Shown here piece after piece: positions 12,663-25,800 of a DNA stretch of 64,000 nt (position 1 is its first letter; every line of letters begins with the position of its first letter). A model generated the notes under the pieces. That model was given only the letters and a program-made list of their open reading frames with translations. It did not search any database and was not told the DNA's origin. The translations under genes and the position numbers were made by a program. This DNA comes from Fasciola hepatica (lineage: Eukaryota > Platyhelminthes > Trematoda > Plagiorchiida > Fasciolidae), in NCBI GenBank assembly GCA_948099385.1, contig CANUEZ040000151.1, forward strand, positions 5,898,001 to 5,962,000, written 5' to 3'.

Positions 12663-13475
12663 ATTTCTGGAAAAATTCTTGAATTCGTGTAGGAGAAATG
12701 CAGAATAGTGAGTTTCTTGGTGACGGGAACCAAAAGATGAACGAAGAACACATTTCAGGTGTATTGCGTTAGAATGAATGAAGGGTCAGCTATGCTGCAG
12801 TACTTCAAGCGCGCGCTGGACTGGAAATTTACCATTCATGGGATTCGAAAGCAGTAAAATACGACCACCAAGTAAAAGAAAGTCAAGATTACTTCGGTGG
12901 CCGAGGGCCATTTGAATCAATCTGGACTGATACTCTGAATGACGAGAACGCACAATACTAGAAAAAGGTTAGTAAGCGTTTTAGACAATCGATAAATGGA
13001 GGCTTCACCATATCATTTGACATGGGTGCTGACGCAACCACGGAGTGCTGCTACACCGAAGACAAGAGATTCAAGCCTGTTGTATGTGCTTATATATACC
13101 CGAAATTATGGTCACATTGGGGAAGAGGGATCATCATTTGGCCAGCTGAGCACTAAAAACTTTCCGGATGGACAATCAGTTACGGTATCCCGAGAACCAC
13201 TTTTATAGCCAATGATTTCAAAACAGATGCTAAATCATTCGCCACGAACGACATACAAACAGGCAAAGTTGCCCAGGCTAGCACACCGAAGCATGTTCAC
13301 ACGCTTGTGACCCAGCTAACCTACCCGACTTTGACCTGGACGCCGGTGAACCAAAAAGCCACCAACCTGTCTGTCCGCACAGCAATTCCCAAATCGCGTG
13401 CAAGCATCTAACTCGGTTGGGGTGAAGGGGGGGGGGAGGATTTGCGATAGGGGTGTGTTCAAGTCCGCACGGTAC
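12663..13475. other. Short downstream intergenic stretch
   Basis: No gene or repeat was recognised between the RTE-A fragment and the TACO1 polyadenylation region. A run of G residues lies near 13424-13437. The three-frame noise ORFs here have no family resemblance. Confidence 0.4.
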
Positions 13476-13493
13476 AATATAATCCAAATAATT

Positions 13494-13499
13494 TTTATT
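13494..13499 (-). promoter_or_regulatory. Polyadenylation signal AATAAA for TACO1
   Basis: On the minus strand AATAAA lies 107 nt after the TACO1 stop codon, followed by an AT-rich stretch, as expected for a short 3' UTR. It is the first canonical signal after the stop. No transcript evidence is available here. Confidence 0.7.
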
Positions 13500-13605
13500 G
13501 AGTTGCAGTAAGAAGAAAAAACGTCTTTATCAGGTTAAAACTATCCGATAGTGGAAATTAACCAAAATGGAAGAAAAGACTGTACATATGAGTTTCGCCG
13601 CCTTA

Positions 13606-13827
13606 TCAAGAATCGTTCTTCACATCCACATTGTCAAATATTCGATCCACAGAATCATGTTGTTCCCGTATTCGTGAGTACATTTCATTCAGGCTCGCCC
13701 ATACCCCCGGCTGGACAGAAACCAGAGACTTGGGGAGATAGGTATCGTCGGCCGACAGGGCTGATATACCATGCTCGTCCTGTAAGCGTCTTCTAAGTTT
13801 CTCGAATTCTGTCGGACTACAATAGAA
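13606..13827 (-). CDS. TACO1: TACO1 exon 4 (C-terminus and stop)
   Basis: The exon is 222 nt: 73 codons plus TGA, entered in phase 0 after TGATTTCAG. It starts FYCSPTEFEKLRRRLQ, matching the family segment FICDASSLHQVRKKL of human TACO1. It ends with VDRIFDNVDVKNDS, matching the conserved VxxVYDN terminus. The AATAAA lies 107 nt further on. Confidence 0.92.
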   Translation of the reverse strand, partial: FYCSPTEFEKLRRRLQDEHGISALSADDTYLPKSLVSVQPGVWASLNEMYSRIREQHDSVDRIFDNVDVKNDS

Positions 13828-16800
13828 CTGAAATCAGGAAGAAGACGAATTAAGTTCATTTTGACCATGAAATCGAGTTCATTGATATTATGGTGAAAAT
13901 ATAAATAATACACAATCTAGCTAATTTAATTACCAACCTGGCACTTCTGTGTTCTGGCTTTCGTTACCAACTGTCGGTATCACAACGGCGAACTGCCAGT
14001 AAGCATAAAATGAACAAAAAAATTAGAATCAAAAACAAGGAAAGTTCGCCACTGACTGTGTGGCTCTTGGGCATGCCACTTCAGGTCCTCGACAACCCGG
14101 AATGTGTCACTTGGACTCCAAAACGAATGCCTAGTATAGTTCACACGACCAATTCTGCTGGTGAGGATTTTTGGACATCTTCATCATTTGATGATCTTAA
14201 CATGTACTCCAATCAATACTCGCCTTGAAGACCTGCAGCCCCTGGTGGATTATCCATGGTGAACTATCAAAATTCGAAAGATAAAGCTGTTTTTTCGAGA
14301 TCAGTCTGGCTTGTTCATAAAACGTCTAACCGAGGCGGTCGTGCACGACCGATTATTTGTTGAGTCTACCTCAGTTACCAGAGTAAATAAATGACCTCAC
14401 AACTGCAGAGTAAAACACTACGAACCGCTGCGAAACACACCCGTCCCTTAGGAGAGTCGGATATCACGGTGACGCCACAGGTGTCTCAGGTTTGCGAAAA
14501 CTGCTTTAGCTCTCGCCATTCATGGAACGATCTCCCCCGTAAAACCACCTCTAGCCATTATCAAACGCCCAATATACTTGAAAGCCAACTAACTCAAACT
14601 GATCACCACAATGGGTGGACGCAGACACAAGCTCCTGCCAATCTTGCAAACCTACTTTGCACTTGGAAGGTGCAAAGTGCATGCCATATATAGATGCCTC
14701 AATCACCAAGTGGTCCATAACGTATTGTATTGGATGTGCATTATTACTTAGCAAGTCGATATCATAGGCATATTCCAAGTCGAAAACTCCGTTCCTTGGG
14801 GGGAGTTCAAATTCACCGGTTAGACGACCAGACAAGGCGTTCAGTAGAACATGCTCTATAGCAAAGTTGAAGAGAAATGGGGATACAGGGCAACCTTATC
14901 GTACCCGCACTGGAATAATTTTGGGTGGTACGCGGTTTTTCCGTCGCCGCGGGTAGTAGCACCGCCTTTCCTATTGGAGCCTTATGTGATTCGCAACTCT
15001 AAGTTCCGGGTTCACAGAAAACTCACGAAATTCACAACACACACAAAATCATCGCTCATGTCTGTTCAGCAACCACAGGAAAAAATTCTAGCTCACACCA
15101 ACATTCGCGGTTCGAATCACAGCGCTAATTTCGAGCGTTGTTTCATTCAATCTTCTCATCTTCTGGCTTTATTCTTGACTGAGACGAAAACCTTTCCTCC
15201 ATCGGATACTACCCATCACCAGTTTCTGAACTACGTTTTCTTCATTTTCACCTAAAACTAGTGTGTGCGCTTACATCTACAGTCAGCCACTCAGACTGCC
15301 AACTGCGAGTTCCAGCTAGTGTGGCTGAAGCTTCGGTTTCCTTCTCTTGACCATTACCTTTGCACTTTTTATCGTCCTGAAAACAGTAAAGATTTCTGTT
15401 TTGCATTTATTGTCTTCTAGCATTGTGGTTTTTTTGCGTCAGAACCCAAATTGCCAAGTTACCACTGTTTGTGGCTTTAATGTCCGCAATAAGAACTGGA
15501 TTTCGCACTCTTCTGACACAACGGCTGTGGGGCGCAAAGCCGACGATTTCGCTCTGGCCAACAATCTAAGTCGACTCGATGACTTGCCCACACGCATCCC
15601 CGATCGGGCTGGCATTCGGGCACATACACCCATCTTCTCACTTCTTCTCCCTCTTTATTGTTTGATATTACTTCATTTCCTCCGCCTGACCGATCGGATC
15701 ACTGTCGCATCTTTTCTATTACCTCTTCTCGCCCATGTCCCATGTGCGACTCCAGACGCATCTTTTGGCGTTAAGATTCAGCCAACTGGGACGGTTTCAT
15801 GATTTTCTGGCTTCTTATGTCTGGATTGACTTGTTTTACTTCTGACGTTTCGACTTCCGTTTCAAACGTTACTGAGATGCGCTTCTTACTATTCCACACT
15901 TTTCCAAACCCGGCGAACTACGCCCTTGCGCCGTGTGCTTGAAGAACTCGGCATTAAGACGGTCGTGCCACTCCGCTACTCCCATATTTCATAGTCTCGT
16001 CGTGCATGCCAGAAACAAATGCTCGGTTTCGATTCAGAATGTTAAGGACCGTTTCATTCACTACAAAGCCGAACGCTTGGTCTTTTAGCTACTGATAGCC
16101 GACTATTTCGATCTCCAACAAAATCCATTTTCCGTAATTTTCACCCATCCAACCTCTCCCTCATCTCTAACTCCTCTTGCTCGTTGGTCTGTATATCTCA
16201 TCAGAAAGCCGAGATTTTTGCTTCCCAGTTTGTCGCTAATTTCACTCTACACGACTTTTATATTCTTCAGCCCCCAACCACGCTTACAAGCCGTCCTTTT
16301 ATTCCCCTTACCACAACTAAGAAGGTCCAACAAGCCTTTCAATCGCTCGATCAAAATGAACCACCTGGTCCGGACAGTATTCCACTCACCGTCCTGAGAA
16401 CGTGCTCGAGTTAACCCAAAATCCACGTCATCATTTTTGCCGTCCCCTTCAATCTGGTACATTTCCCACTCTATAGAAGGCCGTAATTTCCCCAATTTCC
16501 AAACACGGGGACTCCTCCGACGCGAACAACTACCGTCCTATTTCCCTAACTTTTTTCTTTTCGAAAGTTATGGAGACCATTATTTACGACCAGCTGCAAC
16601 CGTTCCTCGAACGTGAAAGATTGCAGAGAGCGATCGTCAACACGGATTCCCGCCTCGTTGTTCCACGGGTGATTTACACGTATGGTCTGGCACTACGTAA
16701 TCACAGAGAAACACATCTGGTTTCACTGTACAAAGATTGCCTTTCACCGTGTCTGGCATAATGGTTTACTGCCTAAATCGCTCGCCTGGGTGGACGTCAA

Positions 16801-19800
16801 GTTTTCTCGATGATCAGACCATATCCTTTTGAGTGGATGGGGTACAATTACAGCTTTTTCCCATGATTGCTGGTGTTTCCCGAAGTTCTGTACTTTTACC
16901 CACTCTCTTCCTACTTTGCATTAATGATCTCCTACCCACCATTTACAGCCTCATCCACACTTCTGCCGACGATACCACCCTACATTACTCCCTTTTGTAT
17001 CCTAGCTCCCGCCACACCACTGCTAACATTAACCGTGACTATTGTGCTCTTGTGAAATAGCTCGATTGAGAACTTAGAGTTAACTCCTTTTGGGGTTCTC
17101 AAAATCGTGTTCTCTTCAGTGCCTCTAGAACATCTCTTCTCTCGCTTTTTCTCAAACACCATTCCTTTTCTCTCAACTTAGATTTTGATTGAGCTGCCTT
17201 TTGTTCCTTAAACTCGATGTATGTCCCAGATCTTCCGATCATCTCTTCTTTATCTGGGTCTTCATACATATGTCTGCTTGCTTCTTGTGCTGCGAGTAAA
17301 ATTGTTTTATTCCGTCATCTTTTTTCACCGCACATGGATCAAATTAATCCCACAGTTGGAAACTGCTGTCACGCGTGGAGTCTCGTCTTCTTTTTACATC
17401 TTCTCCACCGGGTCCAACGACGTCATCATCACCACACGGCGCTAAACAGTAGGGTAAGCCCCACTAACCACTTCCTTTCTCACTATGCTGCACCTTGAAT
17501 TAGAAAGTATCTAATACAACATGGATAGGGAGTGGACCTACACGGGTGGGAAAAGGAAAGAACGCCCTAGTGGCTAACACACAAAATACACAGTCTAACA
17601 GTACAAACACGCATTGATCAATCATTCTGATTCGACAGAAAGTGACAACACGATTGCCACTGTTCGCGGTGCATTCGAACAAGGAGATAAGGTCTTCTAA
17701 GAAATCTAGGTCACACAGCTTCTCACTATTTCCTAGTTCGATGCCCACATCCTGGAGATCTCACAAGGCACTCTCCATTATTTCGTCCATGACGAAGCTG
17801 AACAGGAATGAAGAAATGGGACATTCTTGTCGAACATCGCCGGTTGTTTCCAATGGACAAGACAGTTCACTATAAACCCTTGCATGGCCAGGACTATAAG
17901 AGTACAATGATATCAGTGGCGTCACGAACATCTGGGGCATACTTTTCCGGTGAAAAGCACTGAAAAGCGCCGTTCGATCAACTGAGTTGAAAGCGCCTTT
18001 CAAGTTTAAGAGAACCATTATTGTCGGTCGGTGGTGCGTGTGACACGTTTCAAGTAGTTGGCGAAGAGTAAAAATCTGGTCGATGCATCCTCGACCTGAG
18101 CGGAATCCAGCCTGTTGTTCGCGGGAGTTCCTATCGCCAGCCGGTGTCAGACGATGTAGCGAAATCGAGGCTAATATCTTGATGACCATCGGAACTAAGC
18201 TGATCCCACGATGGTTACTACAGTCACTGCGTATTCCCTTCTTGATGATGGGTATAATCAATGACTCGCCCCATGATTACAGAATACGCTCCTCGTTCCG
18301 AATGCCACGGAGCAAGGTAGTAAGTGATTTTACCAAAGCATTTCCACCCAGTTTGAAAAGAACTTGGGGAAGTTCGTCAGGACCTGTCGCTTTCCGCCAC
18401 CTTAGTAATCGAATGCATGACTCTACTTCTACTTCCGATGGGGGCTCAAGTGATACCACCCAATGAGTCGCAGTTGTTGACACGGGGGTAACTACACTAG
18501 CGTGCAGCCAGCTAAATTTCTCCTTGAACTATTCGGCCCAACGGTCGAGCCCTTGCTGTTTGCTATAGACGGTTTCTCCGTTTATACCGCAAATCGTTTC
18601 ACTGACATGGATGCGCCGTCCACCGGTGTCACGAATAAGTTTGAACAGTCTTTGACTGTTAACTGAGGCAGCTGCCATTTCCATTTCTTCGGCTACCTTG
18701 ATCCACCAATTTTCGCGATCCGGTTTTCGTAACTTGCTTTCGTAGATTTTTCCGTACCTCATTCATCTCTTTACAGTTCGGCAGCTGACGCTTTTGCTCC
18801 ATTGTACCCGACGACTCTCGCAAAACCCAGTGTCTTTGATGGACAACGGATCTAGGACCGCAGAGAAAAGCTGCTGCAAAGTGTATCGACTGTTTGATAT
18901 GTGCCCAATGCACATCAACATTACTTATCATTGTAGTTCATGGTTCATATACTAAATTTTGTTCATAACTAGTGCGAATTTCTGGATCACACAAACGTTG
19001 CACGGCTAATCAAGTTTCCGGTTTGCGACGATGACCATCATCGTACAGCGTTAAACAGTAGGGCAAGCCCCACTGATCACTGCCTTTCTCACCATGTTGC
19101 ACGTTGAATTAAAAAGTATGAATATACAAGATGGACAGGGAGTGGACCTATATGGGTGGGAAAAGAAAAGAATGCCCAGTAGCCAACACACGGAATACAC
19201 AGTCTAACTGTACAAACGTACACCGATCAAACATTCTGATTCGATAGAAAGTGACAGCACGATCTCCACTGTTCGCGGTTCGCAGCCATATCCTTCAGTG
19301 TCTCCAGCCAACTGGTAGACGGATCTTTTGGACCCCAACCACGAAGACGTGAAGCACCTACTTTTCCTAAGTCTGCTGTACATTTTCTCATTCCTCGCTG
19401 CCACGTCATCTGTTGACCTCCACGTGGTCTTTTCCACTCCCTGGGAGGGGCGGAGAATAGGACACGGTACGGTAGACGTGTGTTTGCCATACGTAACACG
19501 TGTCCCAACCAACGAAGTCTACTAAGTTGGATACGCTGTGACAGAACGTTCCCTGAATTAGTACCCAATACTCGCTTTCTTACCTCATCGTTGCTTACTC
19601 GGCTAATCCACTCGATCTTAGCGATACTACGTAAACATCGATGGTCGAAAACCTCAAGACGACGAATATCTTCAGCACGCAGACTCCAAGTTTCGCAACC
19701 ATACAACAAAACTGAACGCACAGTGGCACAGTATACACGACCTTTCAACTTCAGTGAAATATCGGATCGGCGCCACAAGTGCTTCAGTCCAGCGTACGCC

Positions 19801-22800
19801 GCTCGAGCTTTGGATATCCGCGTACTCACCTCTACTACTGTGCTCCCATCCGTCGTCACGCAGCTACCGAGGTAGGTGAAGTGATCGACAACTGCCAGCA
19901 CCTCCCCATCGAGCATCAAGCTCGGAATCGTTGACGTCCAGTCTTGTAACATCACCTTGCATTTTGAAGGTGCAAAACGCATGCCGAATGGAGCTACAGC
20001 TCTTGCGAGATTATCTAGTGCACGCTGAGCATGTTCCGTGGATTCGAACAAGCAGACAACGTCGTCCGCGTAATCTAGGTCACATAGCTTTTCACGATCT
20101 CCTAGTTCGACGCCTACATCCTGAAGATTTTGCAAAGCACTCTCCATTATTTCGTCCATGACGAAGTTAAAAAGGAATGGAGACAAAGGGCATCTCTGCC
20201 GAACACCGCTGGTCGTTTCGAACCGACCGGATAGTTCACCGTAAACCCTTACGGGGCCAGAAGTATGAGAATACAATGATCTCATTAGGTTCACGAACTT
20301 CTGGGGCATACCTATTCGATGAAGAGTACTGAAAAGCGATGTTCGATCAACTGAATCAAAGGCGCCTCTCAGGTCTAAGAAAATCATTATTGTTGGTCGG
20401 CGGTGCGTGTGACGCGTTTCAAGAAGTCGGCGAAGAGTAAAAATCTGGTCGATGCATCCTCGACCTGGGCGGAATCCTGCCTGCTGTTCGCGGACATTCC
20501 TCTCGCGAGCCGGTGTAAGACGGTGCAGCAAAATCGAAGCTAATACTTTGATGACTATCGGGATTAAGCTAATCCCACGATGGTTACTGCAGTCATTGCG
20601 TATTCCCTTCTTGAAGATGGGAACAATCAATGACTCGCTCCATATTAACGGAATACGCTCCTCGTTCCAAATGTCACGGAGCAAGGCGGTTAGTGATTTT
20701 ATCAATGCCTCACCACCCAGTTTGAAAAGAACTGGAGGAAGTTCGTCGGGACCTGCCGCTTTCCTCCGCCTTAGTAATCGAATACATGACTCTACTTCTA
20801 CTTCTGATGGGGGCTCAAGTGATACCACCCAAGAAGTCACAGTTGTTGACACGGGAGTAACTACACTAGCGTGCGGCCAGCTAAACTGTTCCTTGAAGTA
20901 CTCGGCCCATCGGTCAAGCCTTTGCTGTTTGTTATGGATGGGTTCTCCATTCCTATTGCAAATCGTTTCACTGACCTGAGTTCGCCGCCCACCGGTGTCA
21001 CGAATAAGTTTGAACAGTCTTTGACTGTTACCTGAAGCAGCTGCCACTTCCATTTCTTCGGCTACATTGACCCACCAATTTCCGCGATCCTTCTTAAGGC
21101 TTCGCGTAACTTGTCCTTGCAGCTTTCTCCGCATCTTATTCATCTCCTTACGGTTCGAAAGCTGACGCTTTTGCTCCATTATACTCAGCGACTCTTGCGA
21201 GAACCAGTGTCTCTGATGGACAACGGATCGAGGACCACAGGCGAAACCTACTGCAAAGTGCATCGCTTGTTTGATATGAGCCCAATGCTCATCTACATTA
21301 CTGTTCTCCGTGGATCCTAGCTCATGTGCTAACTTCTGCTCATACCGGGTGCAAACGTCTGGATCACACAAACGTTGCACGGCTAATCCGGTTTGCGGTT
21401 TGCGACGATGGCCATGGAGCTGCAGAGATAATCGCATTAAAACTAATGCATGGTCCAACTCTACGTACGTGGACCAGTAAGATCTACAGTTCTGAACAGA
21501 ACTGCCCCATCGGTAGCTTACGGCGATATGGTCAATTTGACTCAAAGTACCTGTAGAGTTAGAGCGCCATGTCGCTGTGCGACGCGAGCTGTGTCGGAAA
21601 TTTGTGCTAGACAAGAACAATCGATTGTCTGCACAAAATTGGAGAAGCCTATCCCCGTTATCTGTGCGCTCAGCGGGTAAAGCACAACGCCCACCTAAAC
21701 AGGCTTCTGACACACTGAGTTTGCCAACTTGTGCATTGAAGTCACCAGCTAGCACTACAATGTCGGAACCTTTACTGCTGCGAACGAGAGTGGCGAGGGC
21801 ATCCCAGAACTCATCTTTCTGCAAGTCTGAGCTGCAGTCCGTTGGGGCGTACGCCGAGATCACGAACAAATTGCGTTTAACACAACTGTCCTTTCGAACG
21901 CCGACTGACCCTTGGAGTCTCACAGCACATAAACGACTGTTAACAGGAATCCAGTCTAGAAGGGCAGCCTCAGCCTTGTCAGTCAAGACAATTCCTACAC
22001 CACGTTGACCCACAGCTCTAGCTGCTTCGTCTCCTGAGGTGCGCAGAATATACCTCGATGAGATACCAGGAGCAGTTAGTTGAATTACACTGCTCGAATC
22101 CTGGATACGCGTTTCGCTTAAGCAGCAAACATCAATCTTCAGAGAGTTCATTGTGAGGGCTAGGTACGCCTGCTGACCGGCCTGCATGAGTGTACGCACG
22201 TTGAAGGAGCCGAGATTATGAGGCTGACGGGGCTTGAGAAAATGTGAGTTACCAGACAGAGAATTATTCCCGACACTGTTTGACAGTAAATCGTTGAGAG
22301 TATCGACCGTGTTATCAATGGGAGCATTATGGGTGGATAGATGGGGCAAAGAGGGATGGTTAGGGACAGAAGACAAAGGTTGAATAACAGAGAGGGAACT
22401 CTGAGCAGTAGCACACTTATCAGTACCCACCCCGCTCGATGCAATGGGCAGCGCGGTCCTGATTAGCCTGCGCGACGACCGATGCAGTATGGAATTCTTT
22501 GTATTTGTGCAGTTCATGGGAGATGTTGGACGGGTACTGCTAGGGTGTCCAGCCACAAAGCAGGAGAACGATTAGGGTCCTCATCCAAAGCCTTTAGTTC
22601 TAACAAGAACCTGTCCGCAAGGCAGCGGGATGGCTTAGTGGAAGCCCATTTGCTTGGATCAATTATTCTTCCACTGGTTTTTCCGACTGAGTTTCCAGCT
22701 CAAATCAACCCCCAACTTGGAGGACCAGGAGACTGGACTTTGTCTGACCTCTACCCATTGACCTGTCAGGTATGATTGCATCTCCGGCTTAAGGAAGCCA

Positions 22801-25800
22801 TCCTGTATAGCTCTTTGGGTCAGAGGCGCGCAAGCCATCACACCACGTCAAGGTGCGGTCCCGATGACCATGGAGCTGGAGAGATAATCGCACCAAAACT
22901 AATGCATGGTCCGACTCCACGTACGTGGACCGGTGAAATCTACAGTTGTGAACAAAAGTGCGCCACCGGCAGTTTACGGCGATATGATCAGTCTGGCTCA
23001 GAATACCTGTAAAGTTAGAGAGCCATGTCGCTGTGCGACGCGAGCTGTGTCGGAAATTTGTACTAGATAGGAATAACCAATTGTCTGCACAAAACTGGAA
23101 AATCTATCCCCGTTATCTGTGCGCTGGGCAGGTAAGGCACATGGCCGCCTAAACAAGCTTCTGATGCACTAAGTATGCCAACTTGTGCATTAAAATCACC
23201 AGCTAGCACTACAATGTCAGAACCTTTGCTCCTGCGAACGAGAGTGGTGAGTCCACCATAGAACTCATCCTTCTGCATGTCACAGCGGCAGTCTGTTGGG
23301 TTGTGTGCCGAGTTCACAAACAAATTGCGCTTAACATAACTATCTTTTCGAATGCCAACTGACCCGTGGAGTCTTACAGCACATAAACGACTGTTAACAG
23401 GGATCCAGTCTAAAAGTGTAGCCTCAACCTTGTTAGTCAAGACTATTCCCACACCGCGTTGACCCGCAGCTCCAGCTGCTTCGTTTCCTGAATTGCGCAG
23501 AAAATACCTCGATGAGATACCAGGAGCAGTTTGCTGGAACACTGTTCGAATCCTGTATACGCGTTTCATTTACGCAGCAGACAGCAAATGACAAGTAGAT
23601 TTCAAGCGATAGGTACTCCTGCTAACCGGCCTGCATGTTTACGCACATTACATGAGTCAAGATTCAGAGGCTGACAAGGTTTGTGGAAATGTGAGTTACA
23701 AGACAGAAGATTACACACGACGCTATTTGACAATGAATCGTTTCGAGTATCGGCCGTGTTATCAGTGGGAGTATTATGGGTGGACAGAGCGGGCGAAGAG
23801 AAGTGGTTGGGGACAGAAGACGAGGGTTGAATAGAAGAGAGGGAACTCTGAGAAGCAGCCTACTCGTCACCACCAAACTAGCTCCATGCAATGGGCAGCG
23901 CGGTCCTGATTATCTTGCGCGACGACTGATGTGGTATGGAATTCTTTGTGTGCGTGCAGTTCATGGGAGATGTTGGACGGATACTACTACGGTGTTCAGT
24001 GGCAAAGCAGGAGAACGACTAGGGTTCTCAATCAAAGCGACCCCTAAACAAGAGGACCGGGAGACCGGACCTTATCAGTCCTCTAATCATTGACCATCCA
24101 GGTATGATTGAGTTTTTGGCTAGAGGTAAGCCATCCTGTATTGCTCTTTGGGTCACAGCGGCACGCAAGCCATCACATCACGTCAAGGTGCAGTCTCGTT
24201 GCGTAGGGAAGCCATTCGTCTGGTAGATGGCCCAGTTTTAACATTCAACATGCAGTCTCTTTCCCATCGCTGGGAAGTTACCTCATTGTCCGTATTCTAC
24301 CGCTATTATTTTAGGTTTTGTTCCTTCCAGCTTGTTTTGGCCGCTCCCATTCCCACTACCTTTCAACGCTAATCCCAAGCACAGGCAGCTAGCCATCTTC
24401 ATTAGGTTTCTGTGGCTCGGTCTCGGATCACAACCCTACAACCTTCTTTTTTCCCGGACAGTTAAATTATGGGGCACTCCTCTCCCTGTCTTTCCCTTCA
24501 CCTACAACCTTTCCTTTTTGAAAATCGGAGTCAACATACTGGTTTTGGCGTGAACATTCCCTACAAACTCCTCTTACAGTATGTTTATGAACTATGGGGT
24601 TTATCTCCTTCATTGTAATTCATTTTGTGTGTAATAAAAAACTGATAGCTACTAAGACAAGCTATGCGACCTGAATTCCTTTAAGATTGTAACACGTGTT
24701 CACTGTTGCTGGGCGTTTAATACTGGCTTGAGATCGTCCGAAAGCGAACACAACCCAGTTTGTTTCGTGAGTACACGAATTTACTGGATAATCACGCTGG
24801 ATAGATGTCACGCCCTTCCGAAGGAATTTTTAAAAGTAAAAATACAGGCAACAATATCGTCCTACTCGGAGGTGTTGGTTGTTTTGCATCGCATGTTATT
24901 CTGGTACCAGGTTTTACTTGAATAAGGCGGAGAATTTCGAATCTGTCAACGGACTCTATGTAATGTCTGTTACAGAAACACGTTCCCGATGTATTCACAG
25001 AATTATATCTGCTTTATTAAAGAAAGGGATGGGAATTACCCACTGTTTCCGTCACACGAACAGAACGGTGGTGGTCTAGTGGTTTAAACTGCTTGCCTAC
25101 CAAATTGGAGGTCGGTGGTTGAGATTCCGCCCCCGCGTAGTCATTTTGGTGGTAGACAGTACTCCACTGTCGTCCGGATCGTTACCACCCCTGACCTACT
25201 GGGATTTTATGTGGTTCTTCACTCCAAGTCTTAAGGTCAGCTTGCCGGTTATCACCAATAGTGTAAAGCGCCTCTGAAACCAAAGGGGTATTCTCTTCCC
25301 ACTGCACTCATCCGCAGGTGTCATAAAAACGAGGAGTTACGAGAAATCCCAACTGTTAGTACTTTTGGAACGAATTGTGGATTACCGATTAAGTGGCGTT
25401 ATTTTACCAAACGGTAATAGCATTGCTAGAATAGTTCGTTTACTTTTTTAGAAGAAAGCGTAAGAGTTTCTCGTATCTGAGATGGAACAGTAATTCGGAA
25501 AAGATGCGTGTCTGACTACCCACGATCGCGATACAACAGAAATAATTCGACCCCTTTATCGCAGATGATGTTTTACATCCGGTAGATTGTTCAAGTTACA
25601 GCCCCCGCATCAAGATGTCCCGCCGGTGCCACAGATGACTGAGTTTAGTAAAAGCCAAACGCGTCTTCTACGTTCGCGAAAACACTTCATCCGGTATCCG
25701 ATCACCTGGTGAGATGCACCTGTCTAGGTAAAAAAACGTATCTCCTTCAGCTACGCCTTCTTCTGACAACGTTTGGTGCAGAACCAATCCAGTCCTACAG

